From NCBI GenBank assembly GCA_022842065.1, contig JALHQH010000007.1:242125-306124 (forward strand): DNA of 64,000 nt, in the 5' to 3' direction. This stretch comes from Caldilineaceae bacterium (GTDB taxonomy: Bacteria; Chloroflexota; Anaerolineae; Caldilineales; Caldilineaceae). Position numbers and translations under genes: made by a program. This document shows, piece after piece, positions 19,000 to 27,223 of this stretch. Every line of letters starts with the position of its first letter. Position 1 is the first letter of the stretch. Under the pieces are notes generated by a model, which searched no databases, was not told the DNA's origin, and was given only the letters and a program-made list of their open reading frames with translations.

Positions 19000-19107
19000 T
19001 CAAAGCACCACCTTCAGCAAGGTGCTGAAGTTCATCTCCGCCGGCTGTTGCCTGAAGCCCAGAAATGCCTTGAACACCCATAGCGATCCTGCCTTCGGGG
19101 TTGCCAT
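19000..19107 (-). CDS. Short peptide gene antisense to the end of regulator 1 (35 aa)
   Basis: The ATG at 19107 follows a strong AAGGAGGG site with about 5 bases spacing. The product starts MATPKAGSLWVFKAFLG and ends NFSTLLKVVL. It is convergent with regulator 1. A diverged remnant ending FDFSTFKKVF lies at the equivalent place after regulator 2 (about 23510-23580), which supports this reading frame over the overlapping one that starts 4 bases upstream. It may be a signalling or modified peptide linked to these regulators. No known family recognised. Confidence 0.5.
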   Translation of the reverse strand: MATPKAGSLWVFKAFLGFRQQPAEMNFSTLLKVVL

Positions 19108-19457
19108 ACATCCCTCCTTCCGATTTTTCCGTTGCTCCTTCGTGATAGGTACTGCAATTGCCAACATCGCTTAGACCGGTTTGAAAAGTCATCCGTGAAC
19201 GAAAAATGCCTTCCACCGCCAAGGATGCGCAGCGCGCGAAGCTGCGCAACGGTGTCTCTCTGGTTTTCCTTGGCGAACCCTTGGCGTGCGTCGCGCCCTT
19301 GGCGGTAGAAATCGCGTTGCGCAACCGCAACTAGTGGTTTGACCACTTGAATTTTGGAAAACGTAGGGGCGTCCCCTTGCGGGCGCCCAGGGGCACCGGC
19401 AAGGGGATGCCCCTACGAGATTTCTACTCATTAACTAGTCAGACCACTAGTTACTCC
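19108..19457. repeat. Spacer filled with interspersed repeats
   Basis: At 19210-19315 there is a gccaaggatgcgcagcgcgcgaag / cttggcgaaccc...cgcccttggcggtagaaa element. At 19363-19420 there is an imperfect inverted repeat (cgtaggggcgtcccc ... ggggatgcccctacg). An actagtGGT-type pair follows near 19330-19450. No gene is supported here. Confidence 0.6.
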
Positions 19458-19703
19458 TTACTCATCACCCCAATCGCAGGCCCTGTTCGGTGATACAGGA
19501 AGGCAGCAGCCGATGGATGCACCGCGATAGGTCAGGGTGTAGAGACGGCCGGTGCCGGTGTCACTCCGTTCAGCGCGTACCTGACCAGTGGTGTCGGCGG
19601 TATTGAGCGCCCAGCCCTGGATGTCGTTGGGCAGGTCATCTTTGTTCAGCCCACGGTCCGGTTCGTTGCTCGTCACCCCCAAATCGTCCCCAAACGGATG
19701 CAC
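19458..19703 (-). pseudogene. Fragment of an Ig/HYR-type secreted protein
   Basis: An 81-codon frame contains SNEPDRGLNKDDLPNDIQGW, QVRAERSDTGTGRLYTLTYR, the signature of the repeated Ig/HYR-type module of large secreted proteins (SNEPDNGLGDGDT.., LRAER..G.GRVYTITY). It has no signal peptide, no ribosome site and no complete domain. The duplicated regulator segment begins within it at about 19675. It is best read as a surface-gene remnant truncated by that rearrangement. Confidence 0.6.
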
Positions 19704-20708
19704 CTTAAGAGATCGTCAGATTGAGCTGCCGATTAGGCGCAAGATGCGCGCTTTAGGCGACGCCTTTTTGCACCCATTCAGCGGGAAAAAGCCGGTTTCT
19801 GGTGGCATGGTGACGGCATAATGGCAATTGTAAGGTAATGAAAAGCAGAAAATAAGGGCGTTTCACGTAAAATTGACTTCTCTATCAACCACAGACCAAC
19901 GAAGCGAGCAACAGACAATGGGTAGCTTGATTGTCAACCTTTTAGGTTCATTCACCATTGCCGTGGAGCAACAGCCGGTCGCGCCCTTTCGTACCGACAA
20001 AGTACGCGCGCTGCTGGCCTATCTGGCGGTAGAGGAGCGCCCCCACCGCCGCGCCGCGTTGGCTGCGCTCTTCTGGCCTGATATCGGCGAAAGCTATGCC
20101 GAAAAGAATCTGCGCAACACCCTCCACCGACTACGCCAACCCATCCAAGCCCTCGACTCGGCCCTTGTTGATCAGCTTGTGGTCAGCAGCCGCCAAACTA
20201 TCGCCCTCGATCCGGCCTATTTTGTTGCCGATGTGGCGCGCTTTACCGCGTTGATCAGCGTCAGCGCGGCTCATGCCCGGCATGAGCAAGCGGTCGCGGA
20301 AGACCATTATGCGCAGTGCCCCGCCTGTCTGGCGCGCTTGACCGAGGCGGCCGACCTTTATCAGGGCGAATTGCTGGCCGGCTTTAGCCTGGCCGATGCC
20401 CCGGCCTTTGAGGAATGGCTGCTGTTGCGCCGGGAAGCGTTGCACCAGCAACTGATCATTCTGCTCTTTGATCTGACAACGGCCTTTCTGGCGCGCGCCG
20501 CCTGGAAACCGGCCCAGTACTATGCCCGGCGGCTCTTGGCGCTGGAACCCTGGCGTGAAGAAGGGCATCGCTTGCTTATGCAAATCCTCGCCCGGAGCGG
20601 GCAACGCAGCGCGGCGCTGGCCCAATACGAGCAATGCCGTCAGGTGTTGAAGGCAGAGTTGGGCGTCGAGCCGGATGGGCAGACGGTGGCGCTGGTGGAG
20701 CAGATCCG
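19675..20708. repeat. ~1 kb duplicated segment, copy 2
   Basis: This is the counterpart of 14997-16030 (offset 4678). It covers the spacer and the DNA-binding/BTAD part of regulator 2. Confidence 0.9.
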
Positions 20709-23481
20709 CCGCTGGGTGGCTGAGCCGTCGCTCAGCGATCAAACCGCCCAGCCACCCAGCGCATTACAGCCATCAGCCGCGCGCCAGCCGCCGGTGCCAC
20801 CGCACAATCTGCCGGCGGCGTTCACGCCATTGATTGGGCGCACCCAAGCGCTAGCTGAAGTTGCCAACTATTTGCAGCACCAGGGCGTGCGTCTGCTTAC
20901 TCTGGTGGGGCCGGGCGGGATGGGCAAGACGCGCTTAGCGCTAGAGATTGGGCGTGAACAGCTAATGCGTTTTGCCGACGGCGTCTTTTTTGTGCCATTG
21001 GTCGCCATCACCACCGTCACTGAACTGGTGACCGCCATCGCCACCGAGATCGGCCTCCGGCCAGAGGGCAACGATCCGTTGCATAGCCTGTTGCAAGCCT
21101 TGCGTCCAAAACAAATGCTGCTGATTTTGGACAATTTTGAGCATCTGCTGGTGCCGGACGCAGAGACCGTTGCGCCCGTGGTTGCGCTCTTGGCGGGCGC
21201 GCCCCAGCTGCAGATCATTGTCACCTCGCGCGAACGGCTGCACCTGCGCGGTGAACAGATCTATCAGGTGGCGGGGTTGGCCTTTGCGGTCGAGGCGACC
21301 CTGGTGGAAGCGGCGGCGTTGCCGGCCGTCACCCTCTTTGCCCGAAGCGTGCAGCGCGTTCAGGCCAATTTTCAACTGAATCAGACGAACCTAGCCGCGG
21401 TGCTGCGCATTTGTCAGTTGGTGCAAGGGATGCCGCTGGGCTTGGAACTGGCAACCGCCTATGTCGGCAGTTTGCCGTTGGCCGCAATTGCGGCAGAAAT
21501 CGAACAGAGCGTCGAGTTTCTGCGCGTTGAGTGGCGCGACCTGCCCCCACGACAACGCAGTATGCGCGCTGTCTTTGACTGGTCGTGGCGGCTGCTGGAT
21601 GATCAGGAGCGGCAGGTGCTCCGTCAACTGGCGCTGTTTCAAGGCGGCTTCACCCGCACCGCGGCAGCCGCCGTCACCGGTGCGACGTTGCCCGTCCTCA
21701 CGCGCCTGGTGCATAAATCGCTTTTGCAGTGGCAGGAAGACGCGGGCGCTGCGGGCCGGTACACGATCCATGAGTTGCTGCGCCAATTTGCCAGGTCAGA
21801 ATTAACCGGCGACCAAGAGCTGCAGGCGATTGCGAATCAACATTGCGATTATTATCTGACCTTTGCCGCGGGGCAAGTGCAGAAGATTCTCCATGATGCA
21901 CCCGATGCGGCCGTGCAAACGCTACAAGGTGAAATTGACAATATCCGTCAAGCCTGGCGGTGGGGTGTGGACGCGGTGGCTGGCGCGCCCTTGGAACAAA
22001 GTGCGTTAGCCTTGTGCGAATATTATCGGCTCACGAGGTTGCGGGTGGAAGGCCGCGAGATGTTTGCGTGGGCGCTCAACGCGCGGCAGGCGCAACTGCT
22101 AGCGGTTCAGGCCGTGAGTGGCGCCAATCAACAGGCCGAGGAACAGCTATGCAGCCTTTTATGCTGTCATTTGGCGAGTATGCACATCCTCCTGAGCCAG
22201 CACGAAGAAGCCTTCCGCTTGGCCAGCACAGGGCTACAATTAGCGCAGCGCAGCGGTAGCGCAGCAGGGGTTGCGTATGGTGCGCTAACGCAAGGTCAAG
22301 CGCTGCGCCGCCAGGGCCAAACCACAGCCGCATACGACTTGTTGACGCAAGCCGCGCACCTCGCCCAGGCCGCCCGCGACGACCATCCGCAGGATGTGGC
22401 GTTGCTGGTAGATATTGAGTATCGCGCCTATCACTGGCTCGTCTCCATTGCCTTGAGCAACGCGGACTATGCCCAAGCCCGGGCTTATGCCGCCACCCAC
22501 CTCGCACTTTGCCAACGCTTTGAAAAAACGATTGCACAGATCATGGCACTGGCTGATCTGAGCGATATCCACCGCGAGTTGGGCGACTTTCGGCTTGTTC
22601 GTTATTATGCCGAAGAAGCCTTGGCCGCGGCGCGCAAGGTGAACTTCCGCCCCGGTGAGGCTATTTGTTTCGAGAGTTTTGCGGTGAGCGCATGGGCGCA
22701 GGGGGATTGCGGCGAAGCGCTGCAGTGGTACAAACAGCTATTGGCGATCAACCAGGAGACGGTGCATCCATTAGAACGCGCCGCCGTTTTGTACCAGCTG
22801 GCCCGCCTCTATAGCCGCTTGGGCGCTAACGATCGCGCCCAAGCGGCTATAGAGGAGAGTTTTCGTTTGCTCACCGCCTTGAATTTTCCGGCCTATGAGA
22901 CCTTACTCGCCACTTGGACGCGGTTCTGGCTGGCGTACCAATCCGGCGATCTGACGCAAGCGCAGGCTGCTGTAGAACAGGGCTTGACCATGGCGCGCCA
23001 AAATTTTGGCGGTGCGAGTCAAGCTTATGGGTTGACCCTGCTCGGCCTGGTTTATGAAAGCCGCCACCAAGCTGCTGCCGCCAAAAGCGCCTATCAAGAG
23101 GCGCTGACGACTTACCTCACGGTGGAATTGACCCTTTTTACGGTCGAGCCGCGTGCCGGTTTAGCGCGGCTGGCACTGTCCACCGGCGATCCGGCTGGGG
23201 CGCAGGCCGAGGTTGAGGCGATCCTGCCCATTTTGCAACAAGAGCCACTGGCGGGGTTTGATGAACCGTTTCAGGTCTACTGGAGTTGTTACAGCGTGCT
23301 GGTCGCCAACCACGATCCCCGCGCGGTCACTCTTTTACAGACGGCCAAACATTTACTCGAACGTTATGTCGAACACATTCCCGAGCCGGCGTTACGGCAA
23401 TCCTTTCTCGAAAATGTCGCCGTTCACCGCGCCTTATGGCAAGCCGATTACCCCCAATCGTCACCTTACGTGAACGGCTGA
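19918..23481 (+). CDS. BTAD/NB-ARC/TPR transcriptional regulator, copy 2
   Basis: The start is at the same ATG as in copy 1 (an in-frame TTG at 19873 is the alternative). The first ~260 residues are almost identical to copy 1 (winged helix plus BTAD). After that comes a Pro/Ser/Ala-rich linker, an NB-ARC ATPase with P-loop VGPGGMGKTR (about 330-338) and LLILDNFEHLL, a sensor-like TSRERLHLRGE, and a TPR-like C-terminus. The ATPase and TPR parts are clearly diverged from copy 1. The shared part implies similar DNA targets, while the divergent part implies different inputs. A perfect 21-bp inverted repeat lies in the TPR coding region (22806-22855). Confidence 0.88.
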   Translation: MGSLIVNLLGSFTIAVEQQPVAPFRTDKVRALLAYLAVEERPHRRAALAALFWPDIGESYAEKNLRNTLHRLRQPIQALDSALVDQLVVSSRQTIALDPAYFVADVARFTALISVSAAHARHEQAVAEDHYAQCPACLARLTEAADLYQGELLAGFSLADAPAFEEWLLLRREALHQQLIILLFDLTTAFLARAAWKPAQYYARRLLALEPWREEGHRLLMQILARSGQRSAALAQYEQCRQVLKAELGVEPDGQTVALVEQIRRWVAEPSLSDQTAQPPSALQPSAARQPPVPPHNLPAAFTPLIGRTQALAEVANYLQHQGVRLLTLVGPGGMGKTRLALEIGREQLMRFADGVFFVPLVAITTVTELVTAIATEIGLRPEGNDPLHSLLQALRPKQMLLILDNFEHLLVPDAETVAPVVALLAGAPQLQIIVTSRERLHLRGEQIYQVAGLAFAVEATLVEAAALPAVTLFARSVQRVQANFQLNQTNLAAVLRICQLVQGMPLGLELATAYVGSLPLAAIAAEIEQSVEFLRVEWRDLPPRQRSMRAVFDWSWRLLDDQERQVLRQLALFQGGFTRTAAAAVTGATLPVLTRLVHKSLLQWQEDAGAAGRYTIHELLRQFARSELTGDQELQAIANQHCDYYLTFAAGQVQKILHDAPDAAVQTLQGEIDNIRQAWRWGVDAVAGAPLEQSALALCEYYRLTRLRVEGREMFAWALNARQAQLLAVQAVSGANQQAEEQLCSLLCCHLASMHILLSQHEEAFRLASTGLQLAQRSGSAAGVAYGALTQGQALRRQGQTTAAYDLLTQAAHLAQAARDDHPQDVALLVDIEYRAYHWLVSIALSNADYAQARAYAATHLALCQRFEKTIAQIMALADLSDIHRELGDFRLVRYYAEEALAAARKVNFRPGEAICFESFAVSAWAQGDCGEALQWYKQLLAINQETVHPLERAAVLYQLARLYSRLGANDRAQAAIEESFRLLTALNFPAYETLLATWTRFWLAYQSGDLTQAQAAVEQGLTMARQNFGGASQAYGLTLLGLVYESRHQAAAAKSAYQEALTTYLTVELTLFTVEPRAGLARLALSTGDPAGAQAEVEAILPILQQEPLAGFDEPFQVYWSCYSVLVANHDPRAVTLLQTAKHLLERYVEHIPEPALRQSFLENVAVHRALWQADYPQSSPYVNG
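22806..22855. repeat. Perfect 21-bp inverted repeat inside regulator 2
   Basis: The arms at 22806-22826 and 22835-22855 are exact reverse complements (core tatagccgcttgggcgc), with an 8-base loop taacgatc. They encode RLYSRLGANDRAQAAIEE, which still reads as a TPR helix pair. Confidence 0.85.
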
Positions 23482-23637
23482 AGCTAGGTACAAGGCAGAA
23501 GCGCCGCTCAGAACACCTTTTTGAAGGTGCTAAAGTCAAACCTGCCCGGAAGATGGTTGTCATTGGGGGCGGTGGCGGAGTGATTAACAGGGGGCGATTT
23601 TCACTCGTAAGCGTGGCCAAGCTGAAATACAGCCATC
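23482..23637. other. Spacer with peptide-gene remnant
   Basis: On the minus strand about 23510-23580, a frame ending FDFSTFKKVF then stop mirrors the end of the 35-aa peptide after regulator 1 but lacks a start codon before an upstream stop. The inverted words acacctttttgaaggtg may also fold as a hairpin after regulator 2. Confidence 0.4.
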
Positions 23638-25137
23638 TTACCGATGGGTGTGTTGCCGTTGGCGCTTGTGACCCGGTTTGCGCCCCGTGTTAATATGCCT
23701 CGTGGCGGCAAACTCCGAGCCAAGCCGAATGCCCCACCGCGGTAGCAGCAAGCGGTGGACCAACAATACCAGCCCGGTCGCCGCAAAGGCGATAGCAAAG
23801 ATCAGCAACGACGAACTGAGCTGATTCATCCACGCCGGGTTGATCAACATGACAACGGCCAAGGTCAACATGAGTATGCCGCCGATGAGCTTGAGGATGC
23901 GCCCCTGTTTTTCCTCCAACTTGCTCCCTTTGAGCGTAACGACCGCCACCAGGAAGATCGCCAATTCATCGAGTTGGTAGATCAACATGTAGAGCAGCAA
24001 GAGTGCCACAAAGGTCGCTGTCGTCACTTGTTGGGTGATCAGCAGATTGGTCCAGAGCACAGGGAAACCGGCGGTACAGGAGAACTCCACCAGTGATACC
24101 CCCGCAGCCAGGACGACGGTCGCCCCGATCAGCCCCGCGGTAGAATCGCCGGCCGCCAGCACGCCGCGCAGCCGGCGGTAGATGCCGGGCTTCTGTTCGT
24201 CGGCAATCGTGAAGGAGATCCCCGCTTTGTACCAGAAGTAATCTTTAATATTGACCAGGGCAAAGAAGATCGCCACCAGTGCGACGGCACCCTGAATCCA
24301 ACCGACAAAGCTGATCACGCTGAACATGGTAAAGAGGCCGGTGATAAAGGCCATATAGACCAGCGCGGTGATGCTGAGAAAGACCGCCCCCACGAGCAAA
24401 ACTTTCCGCCGTGATCCTGTATTGAGGGTTAGCGCCAACAGCATAGAGAGCACCCACAGCGAACAGGGGTTAAAGCCATCGACAAAGGCAATCAGCGCCG
24501 TGCTGACCGCCAGTGACTGCGCCGCCAGGTCAATGCTCCCCAGCCAAGGGACGCTTAGTTGATCGGTTTTCGCTGGGGTGGTCACAGCGGCCACGGCGGG
24601 GGCGACCGCGGCCACGCCGGCAACCGCTTGGGCCGGCAGCGGGGTAGGCATAGGAGTCGGAAGCCCAGGGATAATGCCCAGCCCGGCATCGCGACAGCCG
24701 CTAGCGACACACGCGGCCACAGCCGCCTCGATTTCCGGCGCAAGCTGTTCGGCATAACCAACCCAGTGGCGGTCACCAATAAAAATGGTGGGCACCGCGC
24801 TTGGCTCAAAGCCATAAGCCGCAGTCATTTGTTTGAATAGGGCCTGATTTTCTTCCACATACCAAACTTCGTAGGCCCGTACCTCCACATTGGGATATGT
24901 TTGGGCCAGTGTGGCCAGGAAGGGCTCAGCCTGTGCGCAGTGGGGACAGCCGTCGCCCCAGAAAAAATAGATCGCAACGGGCGGCGTGGTTTGTTCGGTT
25001 GGCGCAGCTTGCGCGGCTTCATCGGTAAGCAAGAGAAAGAGCATGCCAGCGACGACGATTGCCCCGGCGAGGATGCGGGCGCGGCTAAGCCACTGGCTTG
25101 TTATTGGGTAAGCTGTATGTTTCATGCGTTTGTCCAT
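23638..25137 (-). CDS. Thioredoxin-like / CcdA-DsbD-like membrane thiol transporter (499 aa)
   Basis: I chose the ATG at 25137 (AGGA 6 bases upstream) over longer frames. An N-terminal membrane anchor/signal precedes a thioredoxin-fold domain with WGDGCPHC (Cys64, Cys67) and the cis-Pro loop SAVPTIFIG. A Pro-rich linker follows, then a multi-helix membrane domain with FNPCSLWVL (about Cys225) and VEFSCTAGFP (about Cys354), the paired membrane cysteines of the CcdA/DsbD class. Predicted role: moving reducing equivalents across the membrane to extracytoplasmic thiols. It is divergent from the 25419 gene around a 20-bp inverted repeat and close to the tetrathionate-reductase genes, but its substrate is not shown. 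Confidence 0.8.
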   Translation of the reverse strand: MDKRMKHTAYPITSQWLSRARILAGAIVVAGMLFLLLTDEAAQAAPTEQTTPPVAIYFFWGDGCPHCAQAEPFLATLAQTYPNVEVRAYEVWYVEENQALFKQMTAAYGFEPSAVPTIFIGDRHWVGYAEQLAPEIEAAVAACVASGCRDAGLGIIPGLPTPMPTPLPAQAVAGVAAVAPAVAAVTTPAKTDQLSVPWLGSIDLAAQSLAVSTALIAFVDGFNPCSLWVLSMLLALTLNTGSRRKVLLVGAVFLSITALVYMAFITGLFTMFSVISFVGWIQGAVALVAIFFALVNIKDYFWYKAGISFTIADEQKPGIYRRLRGVLAAGDSTAGLIGATVVLAAGVSLVEFSCTAGFPVLWTNLLITQQVTTATFVALLLLYMLIYQLDELAIFLVAVVTLKGSKLEEKQGRILKLIGGILMLTLAVVMLINPAWMNQLSSSLLIFAIAFAATGLVLLVHRLLLPRWGIRLGSEFAATRHINTGRKPGHKRQRQHTHR

Positions 25138-25234
25138 TCGTTCCTGCCGCCGACGCGAGCACCACATCCACTCGTTTGGGGTGCAGATGTGGGATGTTCA
25201 CGGTGGCTGCAAATTTTGAATTGACCAAATACGA

Positions 25235-25285
25235 CATTTGTGCAATATTTCACAGATTAAGTATATGTGAAATATTGCACAAATG
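25235..25285. promoter_or_regulatory. Perfect 20-bp inverted repeat, probable operator
   Basis: Arm 1 is CATTTGTGCAATATTTCACA (25235-25254) and arm 2 is its exact complement (25266-25285), with an 11-base spacer. Each arm contains TGTG-N8-CACA, a CRP/FNR-like or ArsR-like half-site layout. It lies between two divergent genes and has no T-run, so an operator is more likely than a terminator. The binding protein is unknown. Confidence 0.65.
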
Positions 25286-25313
25286 CAATACGCAATTTGG
25301 CAGGAGACGAATT

Positions 25314-25364
25314 GTGGTAATGCTTACTGCCCAACCCCTAGAACCTGACTACATTGCTGCATAA
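25314..25364 (+). CDS. Possible 16-residue leader peptide
   Basis: AGGAG is followed after 7 bases by GTG GTA ATG, opening a short frame that ends LEPDYIAA. It lies between the inverted-repeat operator and the 25419 gene. It could be a leader peptide or chance; nothing else supports it. Confidence 0.2.
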   Translation: MVMLTAQPLEPDYIAA

Positions 25365-25418
25365 CCACCGCTAACGATCTAACAATGGCATTATCTCAAT
25401 TTAAGAAAGTTGATCCAG

Positions 25419-25823
25419 ATGATTGACCGCATTATCATTCCGCCGGCACTTCACCGCGGCTTTGGTGAACTCGTCATGCTCACGCTCCTACTCACCACGA
25501 TCTTTTTGCTCTATCGCGCTTGGCGTAAACAACCACTGACGGGTGTGGCGCGCGCCTTAACGATTTTGAGCCAAGTGGTTTTGATGGGGCAGGCGTTGCT
25601 GGGGATCAAATTGCTGGATCAAGGCATGGGGACGATCCAACTCTACATCCACTATCTGGGGGGATTGGGTCCGTTGCTCTTCTTTCTCTTGCTCTACTGG
25701 TTTCCCAGCCGCGACCCAATTCGCCAGACCCGCTGGGCCGCCCTGGCCGCCGGCAGTGCGTTGGCCTTTGCCATCTTGGCCTATACCATCGGCGGCCTCT
25801 ACGCCAGGGGCGGATTGAGCTAG
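25419..25823 (+). CDS. Small four-helix membrane protein (134 aa)
   Basis: The ATG at 25419 is preceded by AAGAAAG; an upstream TTG at 25410 is possible. Four hydrophobic helices are visible (LVMLTLLLTTIFLLY, LTILSQVVLMGQALLGI, YLGGLGPLLFFLLLYWF, ALAFAILAYTIGGLYA), with conserved-looking His residues near helix starts (PPALHRGFGE, LYIHYLGG) that could ligate heme. I do not recognise the family. It is divergent from the thiol transporter and convergent with the ferredoxin gene, which suggests but does not prove a redox role. Confidence 0.65.
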   Translation: MIDRIIIPPALHRGFGELVMLTLLLTTIFLLYRAWRKQPLTGVARALTILSQVVLMGQALLGIKLLDQGMGTIQLYIHYLGGLGPLLFFLLLYWFPSRDPIRQTRWAALAAGSALAFAILAYTIGGLYARGGLS

Positions 25824-25854
25824 TACACCGTTGGCCAAGTTTTGGTGGTTTACC

Positions 25855-25886
25855 GCGCGAAGGGGATTTGGCAAGCCCCTTCGCGC
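25855..25886. terminator. Hairpin between convergent genes
   Basis: An 11-bp perfect stem (GCGCGAAGGGG / CCCCTTCGCGC) with a 10-base loop lies between convergent genes ending at 25823 and 25952. No U-run follows, so termination is inferred from position. Confidence 0.5.
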
Positions 25887-25951
25887 ACACCTAACAGGAC
25901 AGTATTTCGCCAACACTGTCCTAGTGCGGCGAACATTAAGCGGCCAGATGA

Positions 25952-27220
25952 CTAGGTGGCCGGGGAGGTGCTGCTGTGCGCTGCGCTTTGGGGTAAACGC
26001 TGCAACAGATCCGCCATCAACCCCGCGCCATCACGTAAAGGCTGGACCAACCCAGCCCCTTGCCGACACGAGTAACAACGCGCCGACACGGATTCGCCCG
26101 CTTGGGCTGCCGTGGGCACGCCACATTGGGCGCAGCTTGTCAGTTGCCCCTCGACCACCGGCAACCATTCCTCGCTTACCAACGCGGCGACGGCGAGCAT
26201 ATCACCCAGTTGAATCGCATCCTCCGGGCAAGCGACGGTGCAAAGGGGGCAGTCAATACAAATGGCGGCTTGAAAGCTGAGGGTGAAATGGTCAGCTTGC
26301 GGCATAAAATCAAGCGCGCCCGTGGGGCAAAAACGGGCGCAGAGACCACAGGCAGTGCAGCGCGCCGGATCCACCTGCACCGCAGCAAAGGGCAGGTCGG
26401 CCACCGCGACCGCGGTTGCTTCTGTGCGGGGCCACGGTTGTAATCGGCGGTGGAGGGCAACGCGCGGCGGTGGAATTTGTTGGGGCAACCGCGCAGCCGG
26501 TGCTTGTCCACTGTTGGCTGGTGCAGTGGGTTGCGGGGTGACGCTTTGCAAGCCAACAGCTCGCCCCAAGGCAGAGAGGAAGCCACGCCGCGCAACCGGT
26601 GGGTTGCCCCCATCGATCAGCGGACGACGTGTGGGTTCGGCGACCAACCCTTCGTCCTGCTCACTCTGCAAAAAGAGCGCGGGCTGGCGGCCAAAGGCTT
26701 GCAACAGCGCATTTGCACTTGTTACCTGCTGCCGCAGCATTTCCTGCGCCGCGCCCAGTGCACAGGACGCGCAGGGCTGATCATCGAGCCAAACTGCACG
26801 CGCGCCATCTTCACTCAGCGCCAGCAGTTGGTCAACGGCAAGGGCGGCGAGACAGCGGCGATGTTGCACAATGGTCGCTACCGGCGCGGCTGTCTCATTT
26901 GGTGTCGGGTGCAAGGCGCAGACCACCAGCACGGGCTTTGCGGACAAGGAATGCGTGGCGGCGAGCAGTTGGCGTTCCGCTGGATTGGGCTGGGTAAGGA
27001 CGCCCGTGGGGCAAGTGTGCAAGCAGATACCGCAGTGGACGCATTGTTCATCATCCACCCGCGGACCGTGGTCAACCAGGGTGAGGGCATCCACCGGACA
27101 AGCGGCGACACAACGCGTACAGCCGGCGGCATGATGGCGGCGGTTAAGGCAAAGCGCCGGTTGCACAGACACTGCTGCGCCACGGAAAGGAAGTTGTGTC
27201 TCCATCGTTTGTGCTGCCAT
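25952..27220 (-). CDS. Multi-cluster ferredoxin-type protein (422 aa)
   Basis: Two pairs of 4Fe-4S motifs are visible: N-terminal CTRCVAACPVDA and CVHCGICLHTCPTG, and C-terminal CTACGLCARFCPTG and CIDCPLCTVACPEDA. Between them lies a CLAALAVDQL...CASC region, and at the end a C-x2-C...C-x2-C pair (CAQCG...CYSC) that could bind zinc or another cluster. There is no signal peptide, so it is probably cytoplasmic. The ATG comes 3 bases after the stop of the fmdE-like gene, so the two are co-translated. It likely passes electrons to or from the upstream molybdoenzyme system or aids its maturation. The exact partner is unknown. Confidence 0.8.
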   Translation of the reverse strand: MAAQTMETQLPFRGAAVSVQPALCLNRRHHAAGCTRCVAACPVDALTLVDHGPRVDDEQCVHCGICLHTCPTGVLTQPNPAERQLLAATHSLSAKPVLVVCALHPTPNETAAPVATIVQHRRCLAALAVDQLLALSEDGARAVWLDDQPCASCALGAAQEMLRQQVTSANALLQAFGRQPALFLQSEQDEGLVAEPTRRPLIDGGNPPVARRGFLSALGRAVGLQSVTPQPTAPANSGQAPAARLPQQIPPPRVALHRRLQPWPRTEATAVAVADLPFAAVQVDPARCTACGLCARFCPTGALDFMPQADHFTLSFQAAICIDCPLCTVACPEDAIQLGDMLAVAALVSEEWLPVVEGQLTSCAQCGVPTAAQAGESVSARCYSCRQGAGLVQPLRDGAGLMADLLQRLPQSAAHSSTSPAT

Positions 27221-27223
27221 TGC

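Noticed and set aside
14997..20708. Composite transposon bounded by the 1-kb duplication
   Set aside because: No transposase or terminal inverted repeats; the copies contain regulator coding sequence rather than an insertion sequence.
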